Source of the DNA: JANQEU01 sp965242805
GTDB taxonomy: Bacteria; Bacteroidota; Bacteroidia; Cytophagales; Cyclobacteriaceae
NCBI GenBank assembly: GCA_965242805.1
Contig: CBDETD010000002.1
Span: forward strand, 248,001 to 312,000
Length of the DNA stretch: 64,000 nt
Direction: 5' to 3'
How positions within the stretch are numbered: position 1 is the stretch's first letter; each line of letters opens with the position of its first letter. The position numbers and the translations under genes were made by a program. Below are positions 25,656 to 34,699 of this stretch, piece by piece. Under the pieces are notes generated by a model, which saw nothing but the letters and a program-made list of their open reading frames with translations, did not search any database and had not been told where the DNA came from.

Positions 25656-27488
25656 ATGTATCGGAATATATTAGTCCTGATCATCTGTATACTTTCAGCT
25701 CAAACCATCCTATTTGGACAAGAGCCTATAATTCTTGATAAGGCAAGTCATCGAATATCTATCCCTGAAAATTCTGTCTGGAAAGCTGATAAAGAAGGAT
25801 TGTGGTTCTATGAAGGTTTAGCTTCATTCATCGATGAAGGCTCTTTCAACGAATATGCAAGAAATGCCTTTGTGTACAGGGACTTCTCGGGACCCGCAAT
25901 CCTTAAATTTGATATCAATACAGAATCACTGGATGACAAGCTGTTTGTCCTGGAATTGAGAAATACTGAAATTGACAGGGCACAACTTTTAATAGTAGAA
26001 GGAGACAGTGCAATATGGGAAAGCAGGGTAATTGGCGACGTTTTTCCATTTGAGGATAGGTATTTTCAATATCGTACGCTTGCCATACCCATTGAATTAG
26101 AATCCCACAAGTCCTACACACTGATCTTAGGACTCGAGAAACAAAATCGGATCATTTCAAGTCTGATTGAGCTGTACACGGAAGGCGCATGGGAGCAACG
26201 CAAATCAAACCTGCATTTGGTCTATGGTCTGTTTTTTGGATTATTCCTTACCGTTTTGATCATAGCCTTTTCCCTTTATTCGCTAATAAGGCGAAAGCTA
26301 TATCTGTATTACGGTATCTATGTGATTTGCATGATGCTATTACTGGGGTGTTTTCACGGGTTCAATTACCAATACATCTTTCCAAACAGTCCTGGTTTAC
26401 AACAGTACTTTATGTTGATGGTCCAGTACTTGTCGTTGATTTTTGGAAATCTCTATGCTTTCCAATTCTTGGGTTATGACCGACACCCCAGGTTGATCCG
26501 GAAGATCCGTTCGATATTGATCGGGCTGTACATATTTGGTTTGCTGAATACCCTAATTCATGTCGATCTGCATTACTCACTGGAAAAGGTTTTCAATCTT
26601 ATTTTCATCACCGTTGAGATCTTTAATACCCTGATCCTTGCGGGACTATCTGTTTGGTACATTATTAAATACAAGTCAGGGGCAGCCATAGCTTTTCTTG
26701 TCTCCTTCATTTTCGTAGGAATGGCTGTATTCTATACCAACCTCTCCTTTGTAATGGATACAATGAATTACATACCGATCGGGCACTCATTGTTGTTAGC
26801 CCTTGCTATAGAGATGATCATTCTTACACTGTTCATGATCGTGCAATTCAAGCAGCTGGAGAATGAGAAGATCATCGTTGAGAACAGGTTGGCAACGGAG
26901 AGGATCAACAATCAAAATGCATTTATAAATGGTCAGGAAATAGAGAAAAAGAATATTGCCATACAATTACATGACGAAATTGGCTCTTCACTGTTAGCCT
27001 TGAAACATCAATTGGAAGCTATCCCCAAAACTGATAAGATCAGTGAACAAATCACTCAAATTTCAAGGGAGGTGCGGAATATGAGTCATGGATTACTACC
27101 CACCGCATTGGAGGAGCTTGGTCTGACTGCCGCGGTAAAAGAGTTGATCTCATCAAATGGGGAAATCAACTTCCATTTCCATGAGGTAACTCCCAGTGGA
27201 GAGATGAGCACGGGAACTTCTACTCAACTATACAGGATCATTCAGGAGCTTGTAAAAAACTCGTATCAACATGCTGATGCCCAAAACGTCTACCTACAGT
27301 TTTTAACCGAGGACGAGAATTTCGAGGTGTCCTATGAGGACGATGGAAAGGGGTTTGATCTGAATAATTATGTAAGGGGCATTGGAATGAAAAGCATGCA
27401 GGAACGTGCGAAAATGATTGATGCAGATCTGTCATTCGAGTCAACCCCAGGGAATGGAATGACCGCCATGATCAAAGTGAAATTATGA
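25656..27488 (+). CDS. 7TMR-DISM sensor histidine kinase
   Basis: 610 residues. Signal peptide, then a periplasmic DISM-type domain (about 25-175), seven hydrophobic segments (about 185-395) and a cytoplasmic kinase. The dimerisation/phosphoacceptor domain is HisKA_3, with His439 in 'IAIQLHDEIGSSLLALKHQLE'; the ATPase domain has 'ELVKNSYQHADAQ' (N box), 'YEDDGKGFD' (G1) and 'GIGMKSMQERA'. It pairs with the NarL-type regulator 69 bp downstream. The periplasmic fold often binds carbohydrates. The adjoining fibre-protein genes are plausible targets (inference). Confidence 0.92.
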   Translation: MYRNILVLIICILSAQTILFGQEPIILDKASHRISIPENSVWKADKEGLWFYEGLASFIDEGSFNEYARNAFVYRDFSGPAILKFDINTESLDDKLFVLELRNTEIDRAQLLIVEGDSAIWESRVIGDVFPFEDRYFQYRTLAIPIELESHKSYTLILGLEKQNRIISSLIELYTEGAWEQRKSNLHLVYGLFFGLFLTVLIIAFSLYSLIRRKLYLYYGIYVICMMLLLGCFHGFNYQYIFPNSPGLQQYFMLMVQYLSLIFGNLYAFQFLGYDRHPRLIRKIRSILIGLYIFGLLNTLIHVDLHYSLEKVFNLIFITVEIFNTLILAGLSVWYIIKYKSGAAIAFLVSFIFVGMAVFYTNLSFVMDTMNYIPIGHSLLLALAIEMIILTLFMIVQFKQLENEKIIVENRLATERINNQNAFINGQEIEKKNIAIQLHDEIGSSLLALKHQLEAIPKTDKISEQITQISREVRNMSHGLLPTALEELGLTAAVKELISSNGEINFHFHEVTPSGEMSTGTSTQLYRIIQELVKNSYQHADAQNVYLQFLTEDENFEVSYEDDGKGFDLNNYVRGIGMKSMQERAKMIDADLSFESTPGNGMTAMIKVKL

Positions 27489-27557
27489 ATATCGTGGTTT
27501 TGGGGATAGGTCGTACCATGAAAAGTACCTATCTATGAGCCACTTTTAGATAGTTCG

Positions 27558-28175
27558 ATGAAAATATTGCTTGTTGACAACCATGATCTTATTCTTGATG
27601 GACTTTCAAGGTTATTGAAGTCAAACAATGTAGCAAGCAACGTTCCTAAAGCGCACGGTGGCGAGAAGGCCATCCAACTAATCCCTGAGGTCAATCCTGA
27701 CCTGATCATCAGTGACTACCGAATGCCGGGAATGAACGGTTTGGAAATGCTTGTCAAATTAAGAGATCTGCATATACGCATACCGGTCCTGTTTATTTCC
27801 ATGATCAATGAACCTACAGTCATTAGCAATCTCTTAAATACAGGTGCTTCTGGTTTTATTAACAAGGAGAGTACCACTGAGGAAATGGTTTACGGTGTAC
27901 GGGAGGTACTTTCCGGAAATCAATATGTGTGCAGGTTTACCCAGTCACTGCTTAAGAGGACCAATATTTCAGAAGAGCCGGTTTTCCTTACCAAACGCGA
28001 GATTGAAGTCCTGAAGTTGATTGTAGATGAAAAGAAGAATCAACAGATAGCCAATGAGCTTCATATCAATGTTTCCACCGTTGAATCTCACAAGAAGAAT
28101 CTCATCAAAAAGCTAAATGTGAAGACCAGCCTGGGTCTTGTAAAATACGCATTGGAGCATCAAATTTTTGAATGA
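27558..28175 (+). CDS. NarL/LuxR-type response regulator
   Basis: 205 residues. The receiver domain has the phosphoacceptor Asp53 in 'DLIISDYRMPG', with conserved Lys in 'FINKEST'. The C-terminal LuxR helix-turn-helix is 'LTKREIEVLKLIVDEKKNQQIANELHINVSTVESHKKNLIKKLNVKTSLGLVKYA'. It is the partner of the 7TMR-DISM kinase upstream and sits just before the secreted fibre-like gene at 28288. Confidence 0.94.
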   Translation: MKILLVDNHDLILDGLSRLLKSNNVASNVPKAHGGEKAIQLIPEVNPDLIISDYRMPGMNGLEMLVKLRDLHIRIPVLFISMINEPTVISNLLNTGASGFINKESTTEEMVYGVREVLSGNQYVCRFTQSLLKRTNISEEPVFLTKREIEVLKLIVDEKKNQQIANELHINVSTVESHKKNLIKKLNVKTSLGLVKYALEHQIFE

Positions 28176-28287
28176 CATCTGAATATCCCTGAATTGGGGA
28201 TAAAATATCCTTTGCAAGCGATCTAGTTTTATCTCGAAGGTTTAATACGCCTCATTATTTGCCAATTATTAATTGATTATAGACCAA

Positions 28288-30855
28288 ATGAAAAAACTAG
28301 CTTGTATCTCTTTTATGATGTGCTGTGCTTTCTATTTGACAGCACAGAATTCTTCGAAAATCCCTTTCCAGGGAAACTTGACAGAAAATGGTACTCCAGT
28401 TGACGGAGAAAGAAGTTTCGTCTTTTCGATAGACGATATCTCATGGACCGAAACACATGATGCTATCACCATAACAAAGGGCTTTTATGCCGTGGTTTTG
28501 GGAAGCATAACACCTTTACCGGAGACCCTTTTTGATGATGTGGAATCCAGGTCCCTAACTATCTCAGTAGCTGGCGAAAGTTTGGGATCACTGACCATTT
28601 ACGCTCCCTTCACTACAGCCGCACTGAATGCTGACTCCTTGGTTGTGGAAAGTGTCACAGCTTCCAATAGTATTCGTGTGAGCAACCGATTGTTGTACGA
28701 TACATCCAGCGGAGACCTCAAACTATTCAATGAGGATGGAGCGGAGAAAGTAGACCTCAATGTCTTTGAAGATAATGACGCTGGGAGCTTGGTCATGTAT
28801 GGAAATGATGATTTGAGAACGGTCATACTGGGCTCATCCGGTGCAAGAAACGGAAATACAGGATTTCTGGGTTTGTATGATGAGCTGGGAAATCAGAAAG
28901 CGTCCCTCAGAGTAGATGAGCTGGATGGAAGCATCACGGGTGGTGTCCTCTCTATTCGAAGCAACGCCCCAAGAAGTACCGGAGGATTTGCGGAGACCAT
29001 AAAACTTAGTAATGTAAATGACGCAGGAGTGCTTGCATTGAGAGATGTAGAAAGCACACAGAATATCACATTATATGGTGAAAACGGTAACGCCGATTTT
29101 GCCGGTGATGTCACGATCAGTGGAAATCTGCAAGTGACCGGAGCTTCCGATATATCTCTCCCTGATAGTATTGGGAAGCTGAATGAAATAGACACAGGAA
29201 CTGTCGTCGGATTTACCTCAACACTAGAAGGAGTAGGAGCTGTAGTGAACAGAGGTCTTTACGGTCTGGCGAAAACAGAAGGTTATAACGTAGGGGTACA
29301 AGGCACCTCTAACTCCACCTCTTCCAATACTCAAAGAAATACTGGCGTGTATGGCTTGGCTTCAGGAGATGGAGACGGAGATCACCGGGGTGTATTGGGC
29401 TATGCTGTGGGGGCAGGAAAGTATAACAAGGGCTTATATGGAATTGCGGAAGGTGCAGGCAATGGAGATACCGGGCAAGGTTTTGGTGAAGGCTCCATCA
29501 ACTTTGGGGTCGAAGGTAATGCAGGTGGAAACGCCTGGAACAATACCGGTCTGGAGGGTTCAAATTTCGGAACTGAAGGCGTATGGAATTTTGGAGTTCA
29601 TGGAATATCCAGTGCCGGATCCGTAGAAACTGCAGAGAACCATGGAGTAGCAGGAAGAGCTTACGGACCTGGTATTAATTACGGCGTCTACGGTGAAGCT
29701 AACTCAGGAGCAGAAAACTGGGCTGGATTCTTTAATGGTGATGTGAAAGTCACAGGAAACCTTACAGTAGATGGTGGATCGATAGTTGGGTTGCCTGATT
29801 CAGTTGGCAAGACTACAGATGTCACCACAGGAACCGTAATTGGTTTCACCTCTACCATAGACGGAGATGGAGCTGATGTGAACAGAGGTCTATACGGATA
29901 TGCCAATACAAACCGATATAATGTTGGTGTTCAAGGTTCCTCCAATTCAGCATCTACGAACACAGAAAGAAATACTGGCGTATACGGACTTGCCTCCGGA
30001 GATGGAACAGGAGATCATCGAGGTGTATTGGGTTATGCAGTGGGGGCAGGAAAATACAACAAGGGTTTATACGGAATCGCGGAAGGTGCAGGTAACGGAG
30101 ATACGGGGAAAGGTTATGGTGAAGGCTCCATCAACTTTGGTATTGAGGGCAATGCAGGTGGAAATGCATGGAACAATACCGGTCTGGAAGGTTCCAATTT
30201 CGGAACTGAAGGCGTATGGAATTTTGGAGTTCATGGAATATCCAGTGCAGGAACCGCTACTACAGCGGAAAACCATGGAGTAGCAGGAAGAGCTTATGGA
30301 CCGGGTATTAATTACGGTGTCTTTGGTGAAGCTAATTCCGGAGTAGAAAACTGGGCGGGGTACTTCATCGGAGACGTACAGACTATAGGTACACTAAATG
30401 TAGATGGCAACATAGTTGCCACAGGTGATATCAGCGGAACCACCATAACCCCTTCGGACAGACGACTAAAGACCAATATCAAACCCATTAATGGCGCGAT
30501 GAAACTAGTTAAGAGTTTAAATGGTGTCACTTTCAACTGGAACGAGAATGCTCCTGGTACGAGGAACGGGATCTCAGACGTTGGGGTAATTGCCCAGGAG
30601 GTTGAGGCTGTTTTACCAGAGTTGGTTAAAGAAACACCTGATGGCTACAAAGCAGTCAATTACGCTCAGCTTACTGCTGTTCTGATCGAGGCTGTCAAGG
30701 AGATGGATCAAAAGATCAAACATCTGGAAAAAGAAAATGCTTCACTCCAGGCGCAACTGGGAGAAGAAATGGAAAAACTAAGAAATCAACTGGACTCATT
30801 TCAATCCCTGATGAAGAAAGAACAAAAAGTCAGTGTTGGAAGCACATCTAAATAG
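28288..30855 (+). CDS. Secreted fibre-like protein with duplicated repeat and S74 chaperone domain
   Basis: 855 residues from ATG 28288 (signal MKKLACISFMMCCAFYLTAQ). Residues 22-120 form a beta domain ('IPFQGNLTENGTPVDG...TETHDAITITKGFYAVVLGS') also seen in the proteins at 54928 and 56770. The middle is two near-identical copies of about 211 residues, glycine-rich with GVYG/GVEG strands; the DNA period is 633 bp. The C-terminus is an intramolecular chaperone of the endosialidase/S74 type: 'PSDRRLKTNIKPINGAMKLVKSLNGVTFNWNE', 'GVIAQEVEAVLPELV', then a coiled coil. S74 domains trimerise and can self-cleave before the Ser of SDRRLK. This predicts a trimeric surface fibre. The small T9SS gene follows after 7 bp. 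Confidence 0.85.
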   Translation: MKKLACISFMMCCAFYLTAQNSSKIPFQGNLTENGTPVDGERSFVFSIDDISWTETHDAITITKGFYAVVLGSITPLPETLFDDVESRSLTISVAGESLGSLTIYAPFTTAALNADSLVVESVTASNSIRVSNRLLYDTSSGDLKLFNEDGAEKVDLNVFEDNDAGSLVMYGNDDLRTVILGSSGARNGNTGFLGLYDELGNQKASLRVDELDGSITGGVLSIRSNAPRSTGGFAETIKLSNVNDAGVLALRDVESTQNITLYGENGNADFAGDVTISGNLQVTGASDISLPDSIGKLNEIDTGTVVGFTSTLEGVGAVVNRGLYGLAKTEGYNVGVQGTSNSTSSNTQRNTGVYGLASGDGDGDHRGVLGYAVGAGKYNKGLYGIAEGAGNGDTGQGFGEGSINFGVEGNAGGNAWNNTGLEGSNFGTEGVWNFGVHGISSAGSVETAENHGVAGRAYGPGINYGVYGEANSGAENWAGFFNGDVKVTGNLTVDGGSIVGLPDSVGKTTDVTTGTVIGFTSTIDGDGADVNRGLYGYANTNRYNVGVQGSSNSASTNTERNTGVYGLASGDGTGDHRGVLGYAVGAGKYNKGLYGIAEGAGNGDTGKGYGEGSINFGIEGNAGGNAWNNTGLEGSNFGTEGVWNFGVHGISSAGTATTAENHGVAGRAYGPGINYGVFGEANSGVENWAGYFIGDVQTIGTLNVDGNIVATGDISGTTITPSDRRLKTNIKPINGAMKLVKSLNGVTFNWNENAPGTRNGISDVGVIAQEVEAVLPELVKETPDGYKAVNYAQLTAVLIEAVKEMDQKIKHLEKENASLQAQLGEEMEKLRNQLDSFQSLMKKEQKVSVGSTSK
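29158..30423 (+). repeat. 633-bp tandem duplication inside fibre gene
   Basis: Copy 1 starts at 29158 (codons for LPDSIGK) and copy 2 at 29791 (LPDSVGK), an offset of exactly 633 bp. The encoded stretches RNTGVYGLASGDG, HRGVLGYAVGAGKYNKGLYG and EGVWNFGVHGISSAG are shared, with mostly silent or conservative differences, so the duplication is recent or kept similar. Confidence 0.9.
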
Positions 30856-30862
30856 TACGGAT

Positions 30863-31378
30863 ATGGATAGCAAAATAAAACTTCTGTTACTGTCGCTGGT
30901 AGTAAGCTTTTTGTTGATCTCATCATTGAAAGCACAGAACTATGAAACTACGGGCGTTGTCGCGTTGGGTAGTGGCATATTGGAGGGAGAAACCTACAAA
31001 TCGGTGATAATCCTGGGGGATCCTTCTGCATCCGATGATATGCTGGAGGGAGAAAACATCTCCGCAAATTCAGGATTCATCTTCGTTGAAGAGGAACCCC
31101 TGACCGTATTGGGAGTGAGATACCCCATTGTCAATTTATCGGTATTCCCCAATCCAACGAGTGAGTACCTGACCATTGGAGTTGGTGGAGTTGAAAGCAG
31201 GGAGTATCTGATCAAAGTACTTTCTCTGGATGGAAAGGTCCACATAAGTAAAAAATTACTGAAGGATGATCTCCAGGGCTACGTCCTGGATGTATCTACT
31301 CTTATGAAATCAGTTTACATATTAAGCATTACCTCAGACCAGGGATTGACTAAACACCTCCGGTTTGTGAAACAATAG
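30863..31378 (+). CDS. Small T9SS-sorted secreted protein (fibre partner)
   Basis: 171 residues from ATG 30863 (signal peptide to '...LISSLKAQ'). After a short beta region ('ETTGVVALGSGILEGETYKSVIILGDP') comes a type IX sorting domain: 'LSVFPNPTSEYLTIGV', 'YLIKVLSLDGKV', 'VLDVSTLMKSVYILSI' and 'HLRFVKQ'. The protein should be exported through the outer membrane by T9SS and fixed at the surface. It is 7 bp after the fibre gene, and a similar small gene precedes the paralogous repeat genes at 54.9-58.5 kb. Confidence 0.88.
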   Translation: MDSKIKLLLLSLVVSFLLISSLKAQNYETTGVVALGSGILEGETYKSVIILGDPSASDDMLEGENISANSGFIFVEEEPLTVLGVRYPIVNLSVFPNPTSEYLTIGVGGVESREYLIKVLSLDGKVHISKKLLKDDLQGYVLDVSTLMKSVYILSITSDQGLTKHLRFVKQ

Positions 31379-31415
31379 CCGGGCCCCAACCAGTAATCCA
31401 CAACCCTCTTTCATA

Positions 31416-31452
31416 AAACCGTCACAAGGTTCTCTTGTTGACGGTTTTTTTT
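31416..31452 (+). terminator. Rho-independent terminator after T9SS gene
   Basis: AAACCGTC-ACAAG and CTTGTTGACGGTTT pair with a single bulge around a GTTCT loop, followed by eight T. It lies 38 bp after the stop at 31378 and ends the fibre-partner operon. Confidence 0.88.
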
Positions 31453-31457
31453 GGCAT

Positions 31458-34067
31458 TCACTCATTCTTCAATACCTCAGCAGGATTGGTTCGAACGGTT
31501 TTCAAGGTCACAAATCCTGAACTTAATACGACAATCAATAACATCGCCAGGGCTGATATTATGAATATACCAGGTGCCAAAATGATACGATAGGCAAAGT
31601 CCTGAAGCCACCATTCACTTAGGATATAAGCTCCAGGTAGTCCGATGAGTAATGCAAAAAGAAGCAGATAGACGAATGCCTTCGTGAGCTGTTTCAGTAG
31701 CTCCAAAAGACTTCCTCCCAGTACCTTTCTGACGGCGATCTCTTTGGAACGCTTTTGAGCATTGTAAGTAGCTACACCGAATATCCCCGAGACGGTAAGT
31801 AGAATGGTCACCAGGCAAAATACCCAAACAATGGCTTGAAGCCGGGTCTCCTTCATGTACAGCACCCCAAATCGGTCATCCAGGAATTCTGTTTCCAAGG
31901 GAGGGAGATCAGGGTATACCTTTCGGCTTGCCGATTCAATAGCACTTAGCACATCGGTTGTAGATGCAGCCTCAAATTTGATGGACGCGTAACCAAAAAG
32001 GGCAATGGGTAGATTGCTTATGGTCAGTGGTTCCACTTCATTGTGGAGTGTCTGGAATTTAAAATCCTCAACCAATCCTATTACCGTCCCTGTATCACCT
32101 GCAATGGAGATGCGCTTGTTAACGGGATTTCTTTCACCGAAGAACTCCCTCGCCGCTCTCCGATTCAGGATAAACTCGTTCTCTTCATCGCGTTGAAGAT
32201 TACCATTGAAGTGCTTCCCCAGTACCAGGTCGATATCATAGGTATCAATGAAGGTCTCATCCGCAAAAAGCAATCGGGAGGACTTTGCTTCATCATCGGA
32301 GCCGATCTCCTTTACACCTTCCATCATGACCCGGTACCCGGGCACTGATGAGGAAGTAGATATTGATTTGATATAGGGTAGTTGTAACAGCTCATTCTCA
32401 AATGCCAGGAAATCATCGGTAATGGAACGATTCAGTTTGACAGTCAGAATTTGATCCTTTTCAAAACCAAGATCCTCGTTTTGTATGAATCGTAATTGAT
32501 CATACACCACCATGGACCCAATAACCAGAATGATGGAAATGCTAAACTGTGCTACCATCAGTATCTTTCTCGTCAATCCAACCTTGCGCATGGGTACCGA
32601 AAACGAACCCGGCTTAATTATTTCCGCGGGTTGAAACCTGCTTAAGACGAGGGCAGGGTATAGGCCTCCAGCTACTTGCAGAAGGAAAATAACAAGGACC
32701 AGTGGAATTAGAATATCCGGCTGTCGGAATACATTGGTCGGGAGGGCAAGTCCTGAGAACTGTTGGAACACAGGGGTGATGATAGCCAGGAGAAGAACCC
32801 CCAGGGTACCGGCAATGACCAGTAGGATGAGATTTTCACTGAGGAATTGTATCACAAGTTGTTGCTTCGATGCACCCACTGTTTTTCGTATACCCACCTC
32901 ACGAGCTCTGTCCAGTCCTTTGATGATGGACAAATTCACAAAATTGATACTGGAGATGATCAGGACAAAAAGACCAATGGAAAAGAGAATGTAGATATAG
33001 ATGATATTCCCATTATCGGCGTATTCCTTTTCATGGTTGGTATATAAATGGATTTTGGTCACAGGAGTCATGATGGTCTCTATTTCAGGGTTCATATCTT
33101 CCGTAATATTTCGGAGAGCCATGAATTCATCCACCACCATTTTCTTAAGATTGTCGACACCGGCATTTTCCTCCAACTCGACATAAGTGTAAACCCAAAA
33201 ATTTCGCCACCTTGTAAGAAAATCCGGGTCAAAGTCATAAGGAGAACAGATGTAATCGAACTGAAGGTGGGATTGTTCAGGAACATCTTCCATAACGCCG
33301 GTCACAACCCTGGGCGTGATGTTACCATCCCGGTCCATGTCTGCCGATAGTTCAAGCCATTTGCCAATTGGATTTTCAGATCCAAAGTATTTCCTGGCCA
33401 GGGATTCCGTTAAAACAATGGACAGGGGATCGATGAGGGCCGTTGCAGGATTTCCCTGTTTCATGCGGTAGGAAAACATACTGAAAACAGCACTGTCCGC
33501 ATAAAATCCATCCTTTTCATAAAACTGCTTGTCGCCATAACGCACCCTTGTATTACGGATGGGCATGAATCGTGTCATTCGGACCACTTCAGGTACGTTT
33601 TCAAGCACATAAGCACCCATTCCCATAGAGGTTGCGCCCCATGCTTTGTCGCTAAATGACATTCCTACCCGGAAGAGACGATCTTTCTTCTCATGGAACT
33701 GGTCATAACTCAATTCATAACGAGCATAGGCATACGCCAGCAGGAATATTCCCACCCCCAATGTGAGATTTCCCAGACGGATAAACGATGATAATTTACT
33801 GCGATTGAGATGTCGAAACGTAATTTTAAATATCGACTTCATTGATAGATAATTAGGACTTTGCATGAGTTTTTGAAAAGGTTTTAGTCTGAATAAACTG
33901 ATGTATTGAAAAACCGCCAATGCGTATTGAAGATCGGCCATTCGCTTACCCCGGGTACGGACCTTTTTAGCGTACCATTCGTGAAGATCACCCTGCACTT
34001 CATCGAGGTAGTCATCCGCACAATACCACTCTAGAAACCGATCAATCCAATCAGGAGGTGTTATCAC
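31458..34067 (-). CDS. FtsX/MacB-like ABC permease with permease-prefix domain
   Basis: 869 residues. Residues 1-85 are the 'permease prefix domain 2' ('PPDWIDRFLEWYCADDYLDEVQGDLHEWYAKKV'). Then come two FtsX repeats, each with membrane segments around a periplasmic MacB-type domain: 'SSFIRLGNLTLGVGIFLLAYAYARYE' at the start, a middle block of three segments near 'LFSIGLFVLIISSINFVNLSIIKGLDRAREVGIRKTVGA', and the last 'AIRKEIAVRKVLGGSLLELLKQLTKAFVYLL'-like region. No ATPase gene adjoins, as usual for this type. It probably acts in lipoprotein or peptide export. The upstream PadR gene is its usual regulator. Confidence 0.9.
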   Translation of the reverse strand: MITPPDWIDRFLEWYCADDYLDEVQGDLHEWYAKKVRTRGKRMADLQYALAVFQYISLFRLKPFQKLMQSPNYLSMKSIFKITFRHLNRSKLSSFIRLGNLTLGVGIFLLAYAYARYELSYDQFHEKKDRLFRVGMSFSDKAWGATSMGMGAYVLENVPEVVRMTRFMPIRNTRVRYGDKQFYEKDGFYADSAVFSMFSYRMKQGNPATALIDPLSIVLTESLARKYFGSENPIGKWLELSADMDRDGNITPRVVTGVMEDVPEQSHLQFDYICSPYDFDPDFLTRWRNFWVYTYVELEENAGVDNLKKMVVDEFMALRNITEDMNPEIETIMTPVTKIHLYTNHEKEYADNGNIIYIYILFSIGLFVLIISSINFVNLSIIKGLDRAREVGIRKTVGASKQQLVIQFLSENLILLVIAGTLGVLLLAIITPVFQQFSGLALPTNVFRQPDILIPLVLVIFLLQVAGGLYPALVLSRFQPAEIIKPGSFSVPMRKVGLTRKILMVAQFSISIILVIGSMVVYDQLRFIQNEDLGFEKDQILTVKLNRSITDDFLAFENELLQLPYIKSISTSSSVPGYRVMMEGVKEIGSDDEAKSSRLLFADETFIDTYDIDLVLGKHFNGNLQRDEENEFILNRRAAREFFGERNPVNKRISIAGDTGTVIGLVEDFKFQTLHNEVEPLTISNLPIALFGYASIKFEAASTTDVLSAIESASRKVYPDLPPLETEFLDDRFGVLYMKETRLQAIVWVFCLVTILLTVSGIFGVATYNAQKRSKEIAVRKVLGGSLLELLKQLTKAFVYLLLFALLIGLPGAYILSEWWLQDFAYRIILAPGIFIISALAMLLIVVLSSGFVTLKTVRTNPAEVLKNE

Positions 34068-34081
34068 TTTATTTATGTCTT

Positions 34082-34096
34082 ATTTGTAAGAGTAAT
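34082..34096 (-). promoter_or_regulatory. PadR-site-like motif before permease gene
   Basis: ATTTGTAAGAGTAAT at 34082-34096 matches AAATGTAAGACTAAT (34462-34476, in front of padR) at 12 of 15 positions. It lies 15 bp upstream of the permease start and may be a second binding site of the same repressor. Confidence 0.4.
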
Positions 34097-34111
34097 GTTC
34101 ATAAAAAAGAT

Positions 34112-34447
34112 TCAGCTACTGAAATCAAAGCTCAGGTTAGGCATGATCTCCCACATTTTAGCTCTTAATTCCTTAGCGTCGTTAAGAGCCTTAAATCCCG
34201 TGGCCGTGATCCGGTACAATCGTCTTCTTCGGCCTCCACGTTCATGGGTGGTGCCGCCCATATAGGACTGCAGAAAGCCCTTTTTCTCTAATCTGACCAA
34301 CACGGTATGTATGGCACTCATGGAAGGTTTGCGACCGGTATTCTTTGTTATTCCTTCCACGATGGGTACGGTATAAGCCTTACCATCCAGTATGGCCGCA
34401 TTCAGCAGTACCAGCTCTTCAAATTCACCTAGATGTGTTCCACGCAT
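34112..34447 (-). CDS. PadR family transcriptional regulator
   Basis: 111 residues, winged helix: 'GEFEELVLLNAAILDGKAYTVPIVEGITKNTGRKPSMSAIHTVLVRLEKKGFLQS' and wing 'RRRRLYRITATGFKAL'. Members repress adjacent transporter genes and lose DNA binding on ligand. The permease follows 44 bp downstream on the same strand, a recurrent pair in Cytophagales. An inverted repeat directly before its ATG is a probable autoregulatory site. Confidence 0.93.
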   Translation of the reverse strand: MRGTHLGEFEELVLLNAAILDGKAYTVPIVEGITKNTGRKPSMSAIHTVLVRLEKKGFLQSYMGGTTHERGGRRRRLYRITATGFKALNDAKELRAKMWEIMPNLSFDFSS

Positions 34448-34450
34448 TTG

Positions 34451-34476
34451 ATTAGTGTCATAAATGTAAGACTAAT
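34451..34476 (-). promoter_or_regulatory. PadR operator candidate
   Basis: ATTAGT at 34451-34456 and ACTAAT at 34471-34476 are perfect inverted half-sites 14 bp apart, directly before the PadR gene start (34447). The right half-site belongs to the motif shared with 34082-34096. Confidence 0.5.
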
Positions 34477-34500
34477 ATAGTGAAAATTCTGTTTAACCTT

Positions 34501-34699
34501 TCTTTTGTCTTGATGCAAAAGAATCAAAAAATCATGCTTGCCTGCGGTAGGCAGGGCTGTGAGAAAAAAGCCAATTTTTTGATGCGATACTCCAATCGCT
34601 ATAAACCTGCCTGCCGGCAGACATGCTCATCCGCCTCCGTATGAAACTTCGTCGGACTCAGACAGTATAGCGATTCAGAGTACAGCATACATCAAAAAA
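34501..34699. repeat. Intergenic inverted-repeat element
   Basis: CTTTTG...CAAAAG hairpin (34502-34521) precedes small GC-rich palindromic motifs (GCCTGCGGTAGGC, CTGCCGGCAG). The outer arms 34575-34603 and 34666-34699 are an imperfect inverted repeat sharing TTTTTTGATG, TACTC and AATCGCTATA. There is no coding capacity; this resembles repeats scattered in Bacteroidota genomes. Confidence 0.6.

Noticed and set aside
29351..30283. Additional frames within the fibre gene
   Set aside because: Out-of-frame shadows that repeat because the gene itself is duplicated.
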